64,000 bases of DNA from Aricia agestis (GCF_905147365.1 NC_056419.1:4967501-5031500), one strand, 5' to 3'; shown: positions 21,091-32,419, counted from the stretch's first letter. The notes: a model not told the origin generated them from the letters alone. Program-made: numbers and translations.

Positions 21091-23796
21091 AGGGCATAAA
21101 CTGCGTTAAGCGGGCACCCGCGACGGGCGCACGTCGCTTGAGCACGCGCGTGAACACGCAGCGGTCCCCGTCGCGGGACCCGTCGCGGAGACCCGACTTA
21201 CGCAGTGTCTCCAGTTTAATTTTAACATTATGCATGTACAGTCGTATCGATGGAGAACTTAATATATTATTACTTAGCAAAACGACGACTAGCAAAAAAA
21301 AAGACAACCAGTGATCTCTTTCGTTGAATCTAGGTTGCTATGCGGGGAATTTGTTGTAAAGTTTAGTCAATGGAGAATGTTACCTAATTTCAATGAGTTT
21401 CTATTAGTAACATAGAATATCATTGCCTAATTTTGATTATTAGCAGTCCACATTCTCTGTCAAAAATAAAGAATATTATATAGTGAAAGAATGACTTGGA
21501 TACGTTAATTAGTTTCCGATTTATAAGCAAAATAAGTTGTAACGTTGTAACTGTACGACGCGGGCGCCCGGTTACGCTGTGACGTCATATCACAACTGCG
21601 CCGCGCGGGCCCCATACAATAAACGTGATTTTTTGGCTTTTTTTGCTCTATCTCAATAATGGCAACAGGTAGGCACTTGAAATTTTCACCAAGACCTTAA
21701 TTATATGTGTACTTAATTAATTAATAATAATATTATAATGAAATAAAAAACTAAGGGGGGCTCCCATACAAAAATCACAATTTTTGGCATATTTTTGCTA
21801 TGTAGCGGTACTGAACACTTAGTGCGCGAGTCCGACTTGCACTTGGCCGATTATTTATTTGCATTTTTTTAACCGACTTCCATAAAGGAGGAGGAGGTTA
21901 TATGTTCGTCTGTTTATATATTTTTTTGTATGTTCAACGATCACTTCGCCGATTGTGGACCGATTTTCAAGATTTTTTCGCTACTGTATCGGGTTTAGCG
22001 CGAATTTGGTACTATGTTCATAAAAAAGGTGACTTCATGATGGGATCCATAAGTAATTGAGGGAATTCCTCGCTATCTTTACTAAAACCGCATATTTATC
22101 TGGCTGATATTGTGATTTCGATTCATAATCTGAAGTAAGTATTTCAAATGGAAACATATAGTGATTTTGGATAAATAATGAAGTATTCCAAGTAAATCTT
22201 ACCAAAAAGTAAGATTTTGCACCAAGATTTATTATACCATGGTCCGAAGGCGGTGAACAAAACTCCAACCTCCTTGAAGATACATGTTTGGGGGTTTCGG
22301 TGTTGTTTTAAGAACTGAAAGCATAATATGTTACTAAGCGCGTGCCGCCCGTAGGCGTAACACATAGCGTCATTAACCGAACAAGCCCGCGCGTGCTCCT
22401 TTCGGCGCGCCCCGCGCCTGCCCCCGCAACGGGAACCGTCGCGCGGGGAGACGGGCTCCGTTGCGCGGGCGCGGGGCCCGCCTGCCCGCGACGGTTTGCC
22501 GCGCGGCTTCCCGCGACGGGTCACTTTTGTATGAAACCGCGCGGGTACCCGCTTAACGCATGCGGGGCAGGCGCGGGGCGCGCCGAAAGGAGCACGCGCG
22601 GGCTAGTTCAGTTAATGACGCTATGTGTTACGCCTACGGGCGGCACGCGCTTAGTAACATATTATGCTTTCAGTTCTTAAAACAACACCGAAACCCCCAA
22701 ACATGTATCTTCAAGGAGGTTGGAGTTCTGTTCACCGCCTTCGGACCATGGTATAATAAATCTTGGTGCAAAATCTTACTTTTTGGTAAGATTTACTTGG
22801 AATACTTAATTATTTATCCAAAATCACTATAAGTTTCCATTTGAAATACTTACTTCAGATTATGAATCGAAATCACAATATCAGCCAGATAAATATGCGG
22901 TTTTAGTAAAGATAGCGAGGAATTCCCTCAATTACTTATGGATCCCATCATGAAGTCACCTTTTTTATGAACATAGTACCAAATTCGCATTAAACCCGAT
23001 ACAATAGCGAAAAAATCTTGAAAATCGGTTAAATATAAAAAAAGTAAGGAAGTCGGTTAAAAAAATGCAAATAAATAATCGGCCAAGTGCGAGTCGGACT
23101 CGCGCACGAAGTGTTCAGTATCGCTACATAGCAAAAATATGCCAAAAATTGTGATTTTTGTATGGGAGCCCCCCTTAGTTTTTTATTTCATTATAATATT
23201 ATTATTAATTAATTAAGTACACATATAATTAAGGTCTTGGTGAAAATTTCAAGTGCCTACCTGTTGCCATTATTGAGATAGAGCAAAAAAAGCCAAAAAA
23301 TCACGTTTATTGTATGGGGCCCGCGCGGCGCAGTTGTGATATGACGTCACAGCGTAACCGGGCGCCCGCGTCGTACAGTTACAACGTTACAACTTATTTT
23401 GCTTATAAATCGGAAACTAATTAACGTATCCAAGTCATTCTTTCACTATATAATATTCTTTATTTTTGACATAGAATGTGGACTGCTAATAATCAAAATT
23501 AGGTAACATTCTCCATTGACTAAACTTTACAACAAATTCCCCGCATTCAACGAAAGATTCAACGAAAGAGCTCACTGGTTGTCTTTTTTTTTTGCTAGTC
23601 GTCGTTTTGCTAAGTAATAATATATTAAGTTCTCCATCGATACGACTGTACATGCACAATGTTAAAATTAAACTGGAGACACTGCGTAAGTCGGGTCTCC
23701 GCGACGGGTCCTGCGACGGGGACCGTTGCGTATTCACGCGCGTGCTCAAACGACGTGCGCCCGTCGCGGGTGCCCGCTTAACGCAGTTTATGCCCT
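21091..23796. mobile_element. 2.7-kb foldback element / giant palindrome
   Basis: Left arm about 21091-22425 and right arm about 22563-23796 are inverted copies (for example CGTCTCCGCGACGGGT-type ends, GCGTGCCGCCCGTAGGCG against its complement, CCATGGTCCGAAGGCGGTG against its complement). The arms differ by small indels, such as about 40 bp near 21400 and about 50 bp near 21930. The ends AGGGCATAAACTGCGTTAAG and complement are bordered by TA. The 137-bp loop holds another end-like phrase, CCGCTTAACGCA. Both arms contain an older fragment of the GGCCAAGTGCGAGT repeat. No protein is recognised. Confidence 0.9.
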
Positions 23797-24059
23797 TAAA
23801 TCAAAGTAACCTATAGGTACAATGTTGCAACATGAAAATCAGGGAGGGTAAAAATGAAAATTGAAGGAATAATAAACACCACGTGGACGAAGTCGCGGGC
23901 ATCAGGCATCACTCATCAGCTATTAATTACTAATTATTAATAAATAATAAAATATTATGAAAAATGCAAATGGAATAATGCATAAATCACTGTTGTGCAT
24001 TGTGCTAGCAATGAAAAAAAAGAACGTGAAATTGTCGTTGACATCTGTCAAAATTCAAA

Positions 24060-24237
24060 TTTTAACGGTCGCCATTATCAACAATCGTTGTTGCGTTTTG
24101 TGAATGTGAAAAAAATAGTGCTAAATTCATGCCGTTTCTTCACAAAGTTGTAGGATTTGTGTTATATTAGTTATTTGACATATTTACGAAACCAATCAGT
24201 TTCGAAAATTAGGTATAATCATATTTTTGGACAAAAC
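24060..24237 (+). promoter_or_regulatory. Probable cdc20 promoter/5' UTR
   Basis: A roughly 180-bp stretch without recognised repeats lies directly before the cdc20 ATG. It contains TTTAACGGTCGCC, which includes an AACGG Myb-type core, and several TTTGTG/TTCGAAA tracts. Cell-cycle genes of insects are often controlled by Myb-MuvB, so this is a plausible regulatory site, but the assignment is inferred. No TATA box is evident at a fixed distance. Confidence 0.3.
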
Positions 24238-27200
24238 ATGGCTCAATTCAATTACCTCAATGAGCTGAACAGTTTGGCTAAACTAGACGGTCCTATTACC
24301 CGCGGACCGCTCCAACGATGGGTAAAAAAGTCGGGCACCGAGAATATCAACCCATCGCTAAGCAATTCCTTGAAAAACATATCGAATATCAACTTGAATT
24401 CTTGCAACCAATCCATGCAAAAACTATCCGTTTCGGGCAATGTAAGTTGCAATAACAGTACCAACGTAATAACTCCTACAAGAAATGAGAACAGGAAAGG
24501 TAAAAAGACGCCTTCGAAAAACAAATCTCCAGGTAAATATAATTCTTTATTGTAGAACTCAAGGCACTTTGCAGACGACGGGGCGGGCTTTTTGTCCGCC
24601 GTGTGCGTTGGTAATATAGGATTCCCTTTGTGCTATCGTGCGCGGCGAAATTGACCGGCCCGCCCTGCCCCGTCGTCTGCAAAGCGCCTTAAGAACTCTG
24701 TCATATGAATTTTTCACTTTAAAGCTTACATAAGGACTGTATAGAATTCTTGTCATGTTGTAATATTTTGTTTCTTTTCCCAGGTCGTTCGACTACCCCA
24801 ACACCGAACAAGGCTTCTAAAACCCCTAATAAAGCTGACAGATTCATTCCATCAAGAAATAATTCCAACTTTGATCTATGCCACTATATGGTAATTTATT
24901 TCTCAAAGTCAAATACTTTATGGTATAATTTTTTTAACATTTCTATTAAATTATGTATAATATCATGTTTAATTTATATCATATTAAGATTTCATATAAT
25001 TTATAGTCAAACATTTATTTGTAGCTAAACAAGGATGATGAGAAATCTGAGGAAGCTGCACCACAGACGGCCACAGGTGAGGCTATCGGCCGAGCTCTGG
25101 CCGACACGGACTCCGGGCGACTGTTGCAGTACACATGCAAGGCTCCGGCCGCACCAGAGGGATACCAAAACAGATTGCGAGTGGTATATTCTCAGGTATT
25201 TTTAGACCTTCCTCATGGTGTCGGTCTTATTTCTTCATTATTTTGTCTTTGCCTTAAATCTCACTAAATACCATGTAAATACTGTAATATATAAATCATA
25301 CCTTTCTTTGCAGATTCACTAGGTTAAAAATTAATGAATTAGAAATTTCTTCTTAGATACTTTTTTGCTGTTAATAACTCTATCTAAGGTCTTAATTTAT
25401 TACCTACATTTTAATATTCTTGCTTATGTAGCTCTCTTTGAAAAAAAATCAACTTAATGAGAATTGTGTATTGCGATTCTATTGTACTTAAAAAATTTTT
25501 TACAGGCCAAAGTGCCATCAACTGTAAAAAATACATCAAGATACATTCCACAAGCACCTGATAGAATTCTGGATGCTCCTGAAATTTTAGATGATTATTG
25601 TAAGTATTATTACAGAAAGGAGTTACCTATACTTGCTAGTTGCTCTGTTTAATATGGCTGTGTTGCATAATATACTTTTTTCTCATCTTGTATAATTCTG
25701 GCAGCAGACAGCTGCTTCCTTAGTGCCTTATCACACTGGCGATTAGCGAGCGATTTGAAAGCGACGCGACTGCGCAGCGCACACGCCGCGTTTGCGCGGC
25801 GTGCACGTCGCGACAGCGCAGCGTGGCGTGGACGCCATTATGTACACTCGTCAACACAGATTATTATTATACATAGTAGACTCGTCTAGGAAGTGACATC
25901 AGAATCCATTTTGCTGCTGAGTGTCCAAAACGCCGAAGGCAAGCTGCGTGCACGCCACGCAATCGCGGCGTGTGCGCTACGCAGTCGCGTCGCTTTCAAA
26001 TCGCTCGCTAATCGCCAGTGTGATAAGGCCCTTACCGCAGCGGCCAGGTCGCGACGGCCATCGACATACATACCTTAGTATGAAACCGCCATAGACCACG
26101 CGCACCTGGCCGCACGGCGGCCAGCGGCTACACCATACTTTCGATGGCCGCCGCGACCTGGCCGCTAGTGTGCGCCTGGCCTTATTGTTTTTAATCAATT
26201 TACAATTTTAATAAGGATATTTTGTTTTCAGATTTAAATCTAGTTGACTGGAGCGCATCAAACATTCTAGCTGTGGCACTAGGCAGCTCTGTGTACCTGT
26301 GGAACGCGGGGACTGGTCAGATAGAGCAGCTACTGACGCTGGAGGGTTCGGAGACAGTGTGCTCGGTGCAGTGGGTACAAGGTGGCGGTTCGCATTTAGC
26401 CGTCGGAACCTCATCTGCTATTACTGAACTGTGGGACTGTGAAAAAATTAAAAGATTGAGGGTAAGTATTGTTTGCAATTTGAATTGGCCTTAAAACAAA
26501 TAACGTTTTGCTTTGTTTGAACACTGACTCATATCACATGTTCTTTGCAATAGTTAGTCATCAGCAGCTTGAGACTGGAAAGCTTTGGGTTAATCAATTA
26601 CATGCAAGCTTGTAGGCAACTTCCACCTGTTCCACCTACGAGTACAACTTTTTTTTCATTCTGATTCTTGACACTTACTAATTTTTGTCTGTCTAGCCTT
26701 AGTATATTCTTGTTATCTATTGTGCCATGCCAAGGCGCCACGAAACAACAACAAATACAATTTAAGAAAACACTGTAGATCTTAAACAATTAATTGACAA
26801 GGAATTAAAAGCATAAAATTTATTTTTATTTTTTTTACTTTTTTTTATTAGAGTTTTGTGTGGGAGGTTTTTTATCTCTTTTAAATTCCCAGGCTATGGA
26901 CGGTCACACGGCGCGCGTGGGTTCCCTAGCTTGGAATCTGTATGTGGTGTCGAGCGGTTCCCGCGACGGTCAGATTGTACACCACGACGTGAGGCAGAGA
27001 GACCACGCGGTTGCTACCATTAGTGCGCATACGCAAGAGGTAATTTTAAGCTTTGACAACACCTTTAATTAAGGGCTATAGAAGTAAAGGTTAAAAAAAA
27101 CTACAAATACTATCTCCACATTTCACCGGATTGAAAAAAAGAATACCATCTTGTTGTTTGGTTTCTTTTTTTTTTGTTTAATGAAATAAGAGGGCAAACG

Positions 27201-30200
27201 AGCAAACGGGTCACCTGATGGAAAGCAACTTCCGTCGCCCATGGACACTCGCAGCATCCAGAAGTGCTGCAGGTGCGTTGCTGGCCTTTTAAGAGGGAAT
27301 AAGGTAATAGGGGAGGGTAGGGATGGGAAGGGAATAGGGGAGGGTAGGGAAGGGAATAGGGTAGGGGATTGGGCCTCCGGTAAACTCACTCACTCGGCGA
27401 AACACAGCGCAAACGCTGTTTCACGCCGGTTTTCTGTGAGAACGTGGCATTTCTCCGGTCGAGCCGGCCCATTCGTGCCGAAGCATGGCTCTCCCACGTA
27501 TAAGTACGTTTCAAAGATAACCTGTCCCTTTCAAAAACCTATATTCATACCTGCCCTTAAAAACTTATTACAAATCTTTGTGGAGCATGTTCTATGTCAA
27601 ATAGTCAAACGTCCCTATTGCACAACTTTTAGTCGTCACAAATCATGAGTTAATAAAATTATTGTCACTTTAAGAAAAATAAACATTTACTAATGTATTC
27701 TTTCTTATTCTATTAATTAATTTCCAGATCTGCGGGCTGAAATGGTCGCCAGATGGCAAGTATCTAGCGTCGGGTGGGAACGACAACCTGCTCAACATCT
27801 GGCCTCTAGCTCAGGGACATCATTACTCGCAGACACAGTACCTGTACTCGTTCAAGTAGGTTTATAATTTTTTTTGGAAAGAAGTTCCTTATCGCGCGTT
27901 GCGAAAGGGGGCTAGACGGAAAAAGTTGTAACGACATGACACAAAAGTGTCAGTATATAATACAACTAAAGCAAAAATGATATAGTTGTAAGTCATGCGC
28001 GTGTTTCCCTCTCTGTCTCTCTCTCTCTCTTTATAACTTTGTTCCATCCGGGTGTCCTTGACGCCTCTCAAGTTTTTTCCATAATGTTTATTACTAGCCG
28101 GCCTCTAGACGATCAATTGTATTGTGCAATGTCACGCTTCAATTGTATTGAACAGTTTATTTGACAATTAGATTGAAGGCGCGCGACGTTCAATATCAAC
28201 CGTAGATGGTCAATAATATTACGCAATATTGTGCAATAAAATTGGTCGACTAGTCTAAAAAAACTTTGTTGCGTAGAAAATCGTTCATCGCGCGATAGCT
28301 GTACATTTTTTCGGGATTGAAAGTATCCTTTGTCCTTTTTCGGGACTCAAAGTACCTACATAAGAAATTTCATCAAAATTGGTTTAGCGGCTTAGGCAAG
28401 AATAGGTAACAGAATACAGACGCATTTACATATTTTATAATATTAGTATAGATTGAATTGAATTTATACTGTCGTTATGTGTTTACAAAATCGTGCTAAG
28501 GTATTAGTGATAGATAATATTTATGGTTTGTATTTTACAGCCAACATCTAGCAGCTGTTAAGGGTCTAGCCTGGTGCCCGTGGAACTCGTCTATTTTGGC
28601 GTCTGGAGGCGGCACCGCGGACCGCACTATACGGATATGGAATGTCAACACAGGAGCTAATATTAACACCGTGGACACTAAATCTCAGGTAATATATGAA
28701 TTATTTTTTTGTGAATGTCAATCTAAGAATGTGAGTTGCAAGTTGCAGTCGGGACCAAGTGTTCTAAAGCGGTCGCATTAAAATTTACACTGAGCGCTCA
28801 AGAACTGCTTGAGCAGCAGATTGCCATGCGGCAACCGCATCTTGCAGTCGGTTCTCGACTGCAAGGTCCGTCTATGGCCGGCCATATAGTGGCAAAAGGA
28901 AATATGGCGAAAACTCTCGCAATCCTTTTCTTCAAATAATTATAATAATTATTTGAAGAAAAGGATTGCGAGGGTACTCATCAAATAACACTTGAATATC
29001 TGCTCAAACTCTCCTCATTTCGCAGGTGTGCTCGATAGTATGGAGCACGCACTACAAGGAGCTGGTCTCTGGACACGGCTACGCGAACAACCAGCTCGTG
29101 ATCTGGCGGTACCCCACCATGGCGCGGACGGCCGAGCTGACCGGCCACGCGGCGCGCGTGTTACACCTCGCACTGTCACCCGACGGTCAGACGGTGCTGA
29201 GTGCTGGTGCCGATGAGACGCTCAGGTGATGATCCGTACTAATAAATGCGAAAGTGTGTCTGTCCGTCTGTCTGTTACCCCGCGGACACGGCTACGCGAA
29301 CAACCAGCTCGTGATCTGCAGGTACGAGACTATGGCGCGGACGGCCGAGCTGACTGAATATAAAGACTCTCGCACCAGTTGAAACCTGGGCCTTGATTCA
29401 CAATGCGTAATTCGACTCGGATTCGGAAATTTAATCGCGCGACATCCAATAAACGCTCGCCGCGCTAGGCGTGACCATTGACCGCACGGTAAAGTTTCCG
29501 AATCCGTGTCGAACGGGAATCGTGAATCGCCCTGCAATCCAGTTACGCAAGAGTAATGTTAAAGTGCTCAAGTGTGTGCGCAGTACATACTTAGGCACTC
29601 TCTATTCTTTTACTTTGTTATTAGCCAAGTGGGACAGGCGACCGACACGTCCAACTAGAAAAGCGCCCTTAATTCCTGTCCAGTTACGCAAGAGTAATTT
29701 TAAAGTGCCCAAATGTGTGCGCAGTCCACAAGATACTCTCATAACCTAGTGGGATGGGCGACCGAGTACCGACATGCCAACCTTCCTGCTTTTACCAAAC
29801 GCCCCCTCCTAACCCTGAGTGTCACCTTTTTTTCTTTTTTTTTTTCGACGGGAAATGCATTGACGCATCCCGGGGGAATTGGGGACGCCCCCACGAGTAT
29901 GTGGGGCTCGCTGCGGCCGTAAGGATGGTAAGTGACCGCACCTACCCACTAAAACCCGTCGGTACTCTTCGTCTTCCCGTTGCCGAGTCGCGAGAACGCG
30001 TGAACTCTACTCCGTGGCTCGACAATCGTTCGCCCGCGTATCAATAGCGGGCCCGTCCTCTTTGAAGCACTGTCTTAGCTATGCTCCTGTCACCGAACAG
30101 AGGCCCTCCCGGGGCTCGCATAGGCGACTCTCTCTGTCGTCGCGATGCGCGAAGAGTACACTGCGCATCGCGATCCTCTCGGGGACTCGGTGCAATTAGT

Positions 30201-31321
30201 GACGGCATCCCCATACCGCCACCCTGAGCTCCCAACCCTAAGTGTCACCTAGCGTCTTTTAGGGTCATGTATTTCTTGAAACAAACACGTTTTAGAAAAC
30301 CCTTAGGGTCAATTTATACTAGCGCAGAGTCGAAGCGCATCGAAGCGAATTATTAAAACTGAACATAACAAACTCAACCTTAACTCCAGAACGTTAAGGC
30401 ACATATTACTTCTGAGAATTTAAAAGGCGCGCGCATTCTCGCGCATTCAAGCGCACACAAGCGAATCTACGCGTCATCACTGGCACTCTGGCGAATCCGC
30501 GCGCATTCGTTCGACTTGTTGTGAAATTGACGCTTCGACGGGCTTCGACTAGCTGCGCTATTATAAGTTGACCCTTACGTTTCACCAAAGTTCTTAGGTC
30601 CTAAGTGAATGTGAACATGCTCGTGGCTGCGCGCGTGTTGTGAAATGATTTGATGGGGGACTCGAACGAATCGTAATGCCGCGTCCTACTCTAACAAACG
30701 TGAAATGACGTTGTTAGAGCAGGACGCGGCATTCTGATACGATCGAGTCTCAAAACGGTTTCCTTGTAGGCCTCATGATTCGCGCGTGGACGACACTCGC
30801 GTGACAGGAATAGTGCCCTAATTCCCTTCCGTATAAAGAAATAACAATATTACGATATTAAATAAACGATACGATATTAAATAAAAATTTGTTACGTGGT
30901 ACGTGGCACGAATGGGCCGGCTCGACCGGAGAAATACCACGGGCTCACAGAAAACCGGCGTGAAACAGCGCTTGCGCTGTATTTCGCCAAGTGAGTGAGT
31001 TTACCGGAGGCTCAATTCCCTACCCTTCCCTTCCTTACCTCCCCTACCCTGTCATCCTATTCCCTCTTAAAAGGCCGGCAACGCACCTGCAGCTCTTCTG
31101 ATGTTGCATGTGTCCATGGGCGACGGAAGTTGCTTTCCATCAGATGACCCGTTTGCCCCCTTATTTCATAAAAAATAATAGTGATTTCAAATGTATTCAA
31201 ATTATATGTTTTTGTTTTCAGATTGTGGAAGTGCTTCATGCTGGATCCGTCTAAAAAGAAGGAGACGACAGACACAAAGGCTGCCAAATCTCTACTCAAC
31301 ATGAACTCACTGATTCGATAA
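24238..31321 (+). CDS. fzy: Cdc20/Fizzy, APC/C activator and spindle-checkpoint target
   Basis: Exons: 24238-24532, 24784-24890, 25025-25195, 25506-25599, 26232-26461, 26893-27039, 27728-27855, 28541-28688, 29026-29225, 31222-31321 (TAA); 1620 bases, 539 residues, all junctions in phase. Cdc20 recruits substrates to the anaphase-promoting complex and is held by Mad2/BubR1 at the checkpoint. Visible landmarks: N-terminal RGPL (RxxL D-box form), C-box DRFIPSR at about 117-123, RVVYSQ where the Mad2-binding segment lies, the family-specific APEILDDYYLNLVDW at about 215, a WD40 propeller (LWNAGTG, SGSRDGQI, LKWSPDGKYLASGGNDN, SGHGYANNQLVIW, LSPDGQTVLSAGADE), and the C-terminal Ile-Arg tail that docks on the APC/C. 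The ATG lies in a good context (aacATGg). No KEN tripeptide is visible. Length is close to other insect Fizzy proteins. Introns carry many repeats. Confidence 0.97.
24561..24690. mobile_element. 130-bp hAT-like MITE in cdc20 intron 1
   Basis: Ends AAGGCACTTTGCAGACGACG and complement. Flanks TAGAACTC (24553-24560) and AAGAACTC (24691-24698) match at seven of eight bases, consistent with an 8-bp hAT target duplication. The insert begins 20 bp after the donor region of exon 1 and fills half of the 251-bp intron. Confidence 0.8.
25720..26033. mobile_element. GC-rich foldback MITE in cdc20 intron 4
   Basis: CACACTGGCGATTAGCGAGC, GATTTGAAAGCGACGCGACT and their complements form arms of about 65 bp. 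The interior is AT-richer. It is directly followed by another foldback. Confidence 0.85.
26034..26181. mobile_element. Second GC-rich foldback in cdc20 intron 4
   Basis: AGCGGCCAGGTCGCGACGGC and the complement GCCGCCGCGACCTGGCCGCT form arms of about 30 bp. It abuts the MITE at 25720-26033 and ends about 50 bp before exon 26232. Confidence 0.75.
27166..27505 (-). repeat. LINE 3' end (GGCAACGCACC family), copy 2
   Basis: In cdc20 intron 6, antisense to the gene. From the low side: ATGAAATAAGAGGGCAAACG, CATGGACACTCGCAGC, GTGCGTTGCTGGCCTTTTAA, a GGGTAGGGAAGGG purine tract, CCTCCGGTAAACTCACTCAC, GTTTCACGCCGGTTTTC. The matching 287-bp copy at 30888 is in the opposite orientation in the same gene. 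Confidence 0.85.
27873..28083 (+). mobile_element. Donor-proximal repeat, copy 1 (cdc20 intron 7)
   Basis: Read with the gene: TTTGGAAAGAAGTTCCTTAT, CGCGCGTTGCGAAAGGGGGC, AAAAGTTGTAACGACATGAC, a CT-rich run, TTCCATCCGGGTGTCCTTGA and CTCAAGTTTTTT. It starts about 18 bp after the GT of the exon 7 donor. Two relatives occur in Apaf-1 introns in the same relation to their donors. The family is not recognised; length and lack of ORFs suggest a SINE or MITE. Confidence 0.85.
28104..28253. mobile_element. Foldback MITE in cdc20 intron 7
   Basis: CTAGACGATCAATTGTATTG with TGCAAT at the left and ATTGTGCAATAAAATTGGTC with GACTAG at the right form imperfect arms of about 26 bp. Confidence 0.7.
28270..28452 (+). 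repeat. Dispersed retroelement tail, copy 4
   Basis: TTGCGTAGAAAATCG, GGGATTGAAAGTATCC, CATCAAAATTGGTTTAGCGG, AATAGGTAACAGAATACAG, TAATATTAGTATAGA. It lies in cdc20 intron 7, directly after the foldback at 28104-28253. Confidence 0.75.
29284..29354 (+). pseudogene. Intronic copy of part of cdc20 exon 9
   Basis: 71 bp that match exon positions 29071-29141; the first 35 or so bases are identical, and the rest differ at only a few positions. The frame stays open: GHGYANNQLVICRYETMART against GHGYANNQLVIWRYPTMART in the exon. Between exon and copy lies a fragment of the dispersed tail repeat. No matching acceptor and donor pair is evident, so this is read as a duplication relic, not an exon. Confidence 0.85.
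29388..29532. mobile_element. Foldback MITE in cdc20 intron 9
   Basis: GGGCCTTGATTCACAATGCG, CGACTCGGATTCGGAAATTT and the complementary right half (AAAGTTTCCGAATCCGTGTC, GTGAATCGCCC) form imperfect arms of about 45 bp. Confidence 0.75.
29538..29785 (-). repeat. Two tandem fragments of the tRNA-headed SINE
   Basis: TTACGCAAGAGTAATGTTAA...GTGTGCGCAGT and a second TTACGCAAGAGTAATTTTAA...GTGTGCGCAGT are 3' parts of the SINE family (complemented), about 145 bp apart. They lie in cdc20 intron 9. Confidence 0.75.
29845..30245 (+). repeat. Retroelement 3' part (GCATCCCnGGnAATTGGGGA family), copy 1
   Basis: GGGAAATGCATTGACGCATC, GGGGAATTGGGGACG, TATGTGGGGCTCG, CTACCCACTAA and GATGCGCGAAGAGTACACTG resemble the block at 53318-53770. 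It is probably a LINE or SINE end; the reading frames give nothing convincing. Confidence 0.6.
30888..31174 (+). repeat. LINE 3' end (GGCAACGCACC family), copy 3
   Basis: CACGAATGGGCCGGCTCGAC, GTTTACCGGAGGCTCAATTC, AAAGGCCGGCAACGCACC, TGCTTTCCATCAGATGACCC and an A-rich end. It lies in cdc20 intron 9 and stops about 50 bp before the last exon. Confidence 0.85.
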
Positions 31322-31342
31322 TTGTTAATACAGTGTCACCAG

Positions 31343-31488
31343 AGGGCTCAGCCAACACGTTTTCTTTATCCCTTCTGCATTGAATCGCCGAATAAAAATG
31401 TGTGAACTTAACATAAGCGTCCAATTCTATTAAGTCGTCGTTGATTGTCAATTCTATAAAGAAGCGATAAAGAAAACGCGATGGCTAA
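31343..31488. mobile_element. Small inverted-repeat element in the cdc20 3' UTR
   Basis: CCAACACGTTTTCTTTATC near the left and GATAAAGAAAACGCGATGG near the right are imperfect complements; a TCAATTCTAT pair lies between. It starts about 20 bp after the stop codon and contains the only nearby AATAAA. Confidence 0.6.
31391..31396 (+). terminator. Candidate poly(A) signal of cdc20
   Basis: AATAAA occurs 70 bp after the stop codon. It lies inside a small inverted-repeat element (31343-31488), so the mRNA end may use a transposon-supplied signal. No other canonical AATAAA was noted in the next ~250 bp. Confidence 0.4.
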
Positions 31489-31739
31489 TCCCCGGCTTGT
31501 TTATGTCTTTCGGTAAATTTCTTTTCTATGACAGTGAAATAATGTAAAGAATGATTCCCGAACGATATTTAAACAACACATTCTGTAATTTGTGATGATT
31601 GGACTGAATTTATTTGTGATTCTCGTAGCTAATGTTTTGTTTCTAGTTAGGTTAGGGATGGTTGATACTCATTGTCAGCGTTATTACGAACGCGATGCGG
31701 TAATTTTTACATAGACTAAATTTTACTTTATGCCTTAGG

Positions 31740-32036
31740 GCCGACCCACACCGGAATGCGCATGTGTCGGCTGAAAGTGCTCGCGGCTGCCTGCGTCCGC
31801 ACGCGTCACCGCGAGGTGCCGCACGCTCCTTGCGTTGGCTCCCCCCGCCGCACGCGATAGTTTTCTGTGTTCTAGCGACAGGAAAAGCCGTTGTGTCGTC
31901 AGAAATTATAATATTAAAAAAAGAAAACATCGTATTGCAAAAAATGGATACTGAGGAGAGAAAAGAGGCGACGCGAGCCGACTCTGCCGGCCTCGTCGCG
32001 TCGCTGCCAGCCGCTGCCATTCCGGTGTGAGAAGGC
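31740..32036. mobile_element. MITE with short CACACCGGAATG ends
   Basis: CCACACCGGAATG at the left and CATTCCGGTGTGAG at the right, about 280 bp apart, with a GC-rich left interior and an AT-rich middle. The ORFs here are spurious. Confidence 0.6.
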
Positions 32037-32419
32037 ACAATTTTTACTGTAACAACTTGAATTCGCTGTATAAGCTAGAAATGCCGCCTGCGTCGCGTAT
32101 CGTTGTGTTGTCGTGTAATCAATTTTATAGATATTTGAATTAGATAATATAATTTTTAGGATTTTTGAATTTAATTGGTAAACATTTTCTAAATATGGAA
32201 CCATCAAACCAGTCTGAACGAATAGGCTAGTTAAATGTAAATTTTTGTGTATGGAGAAGTAAATCAATTACTGTTCATTACTATAACCAAATACATAATT
32301 ATGATAATCTGTCTCTGGCTGTATAAGGTTTGTTAAAATCAACCAATGATATTTTTGGCATCTGATTTTACTGCTTATAAATAAACCCTTAGCACAGAAT
32401 ACATATTAGTACAAGTACC

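Noticed and set aside
22144..22832. ORFs of 77-126 residues in the 2.7-kb palindrome
   Set aside because: They occur as mirror copies in the two arms, have no recognised domain, and follow from GC-rich or AT-rich composition.
27241..27648. 135-residue ORF in cdc20 intron 6
   Set aside because: It overlaps the antisense LINE 3' end with purine-rich repeats.
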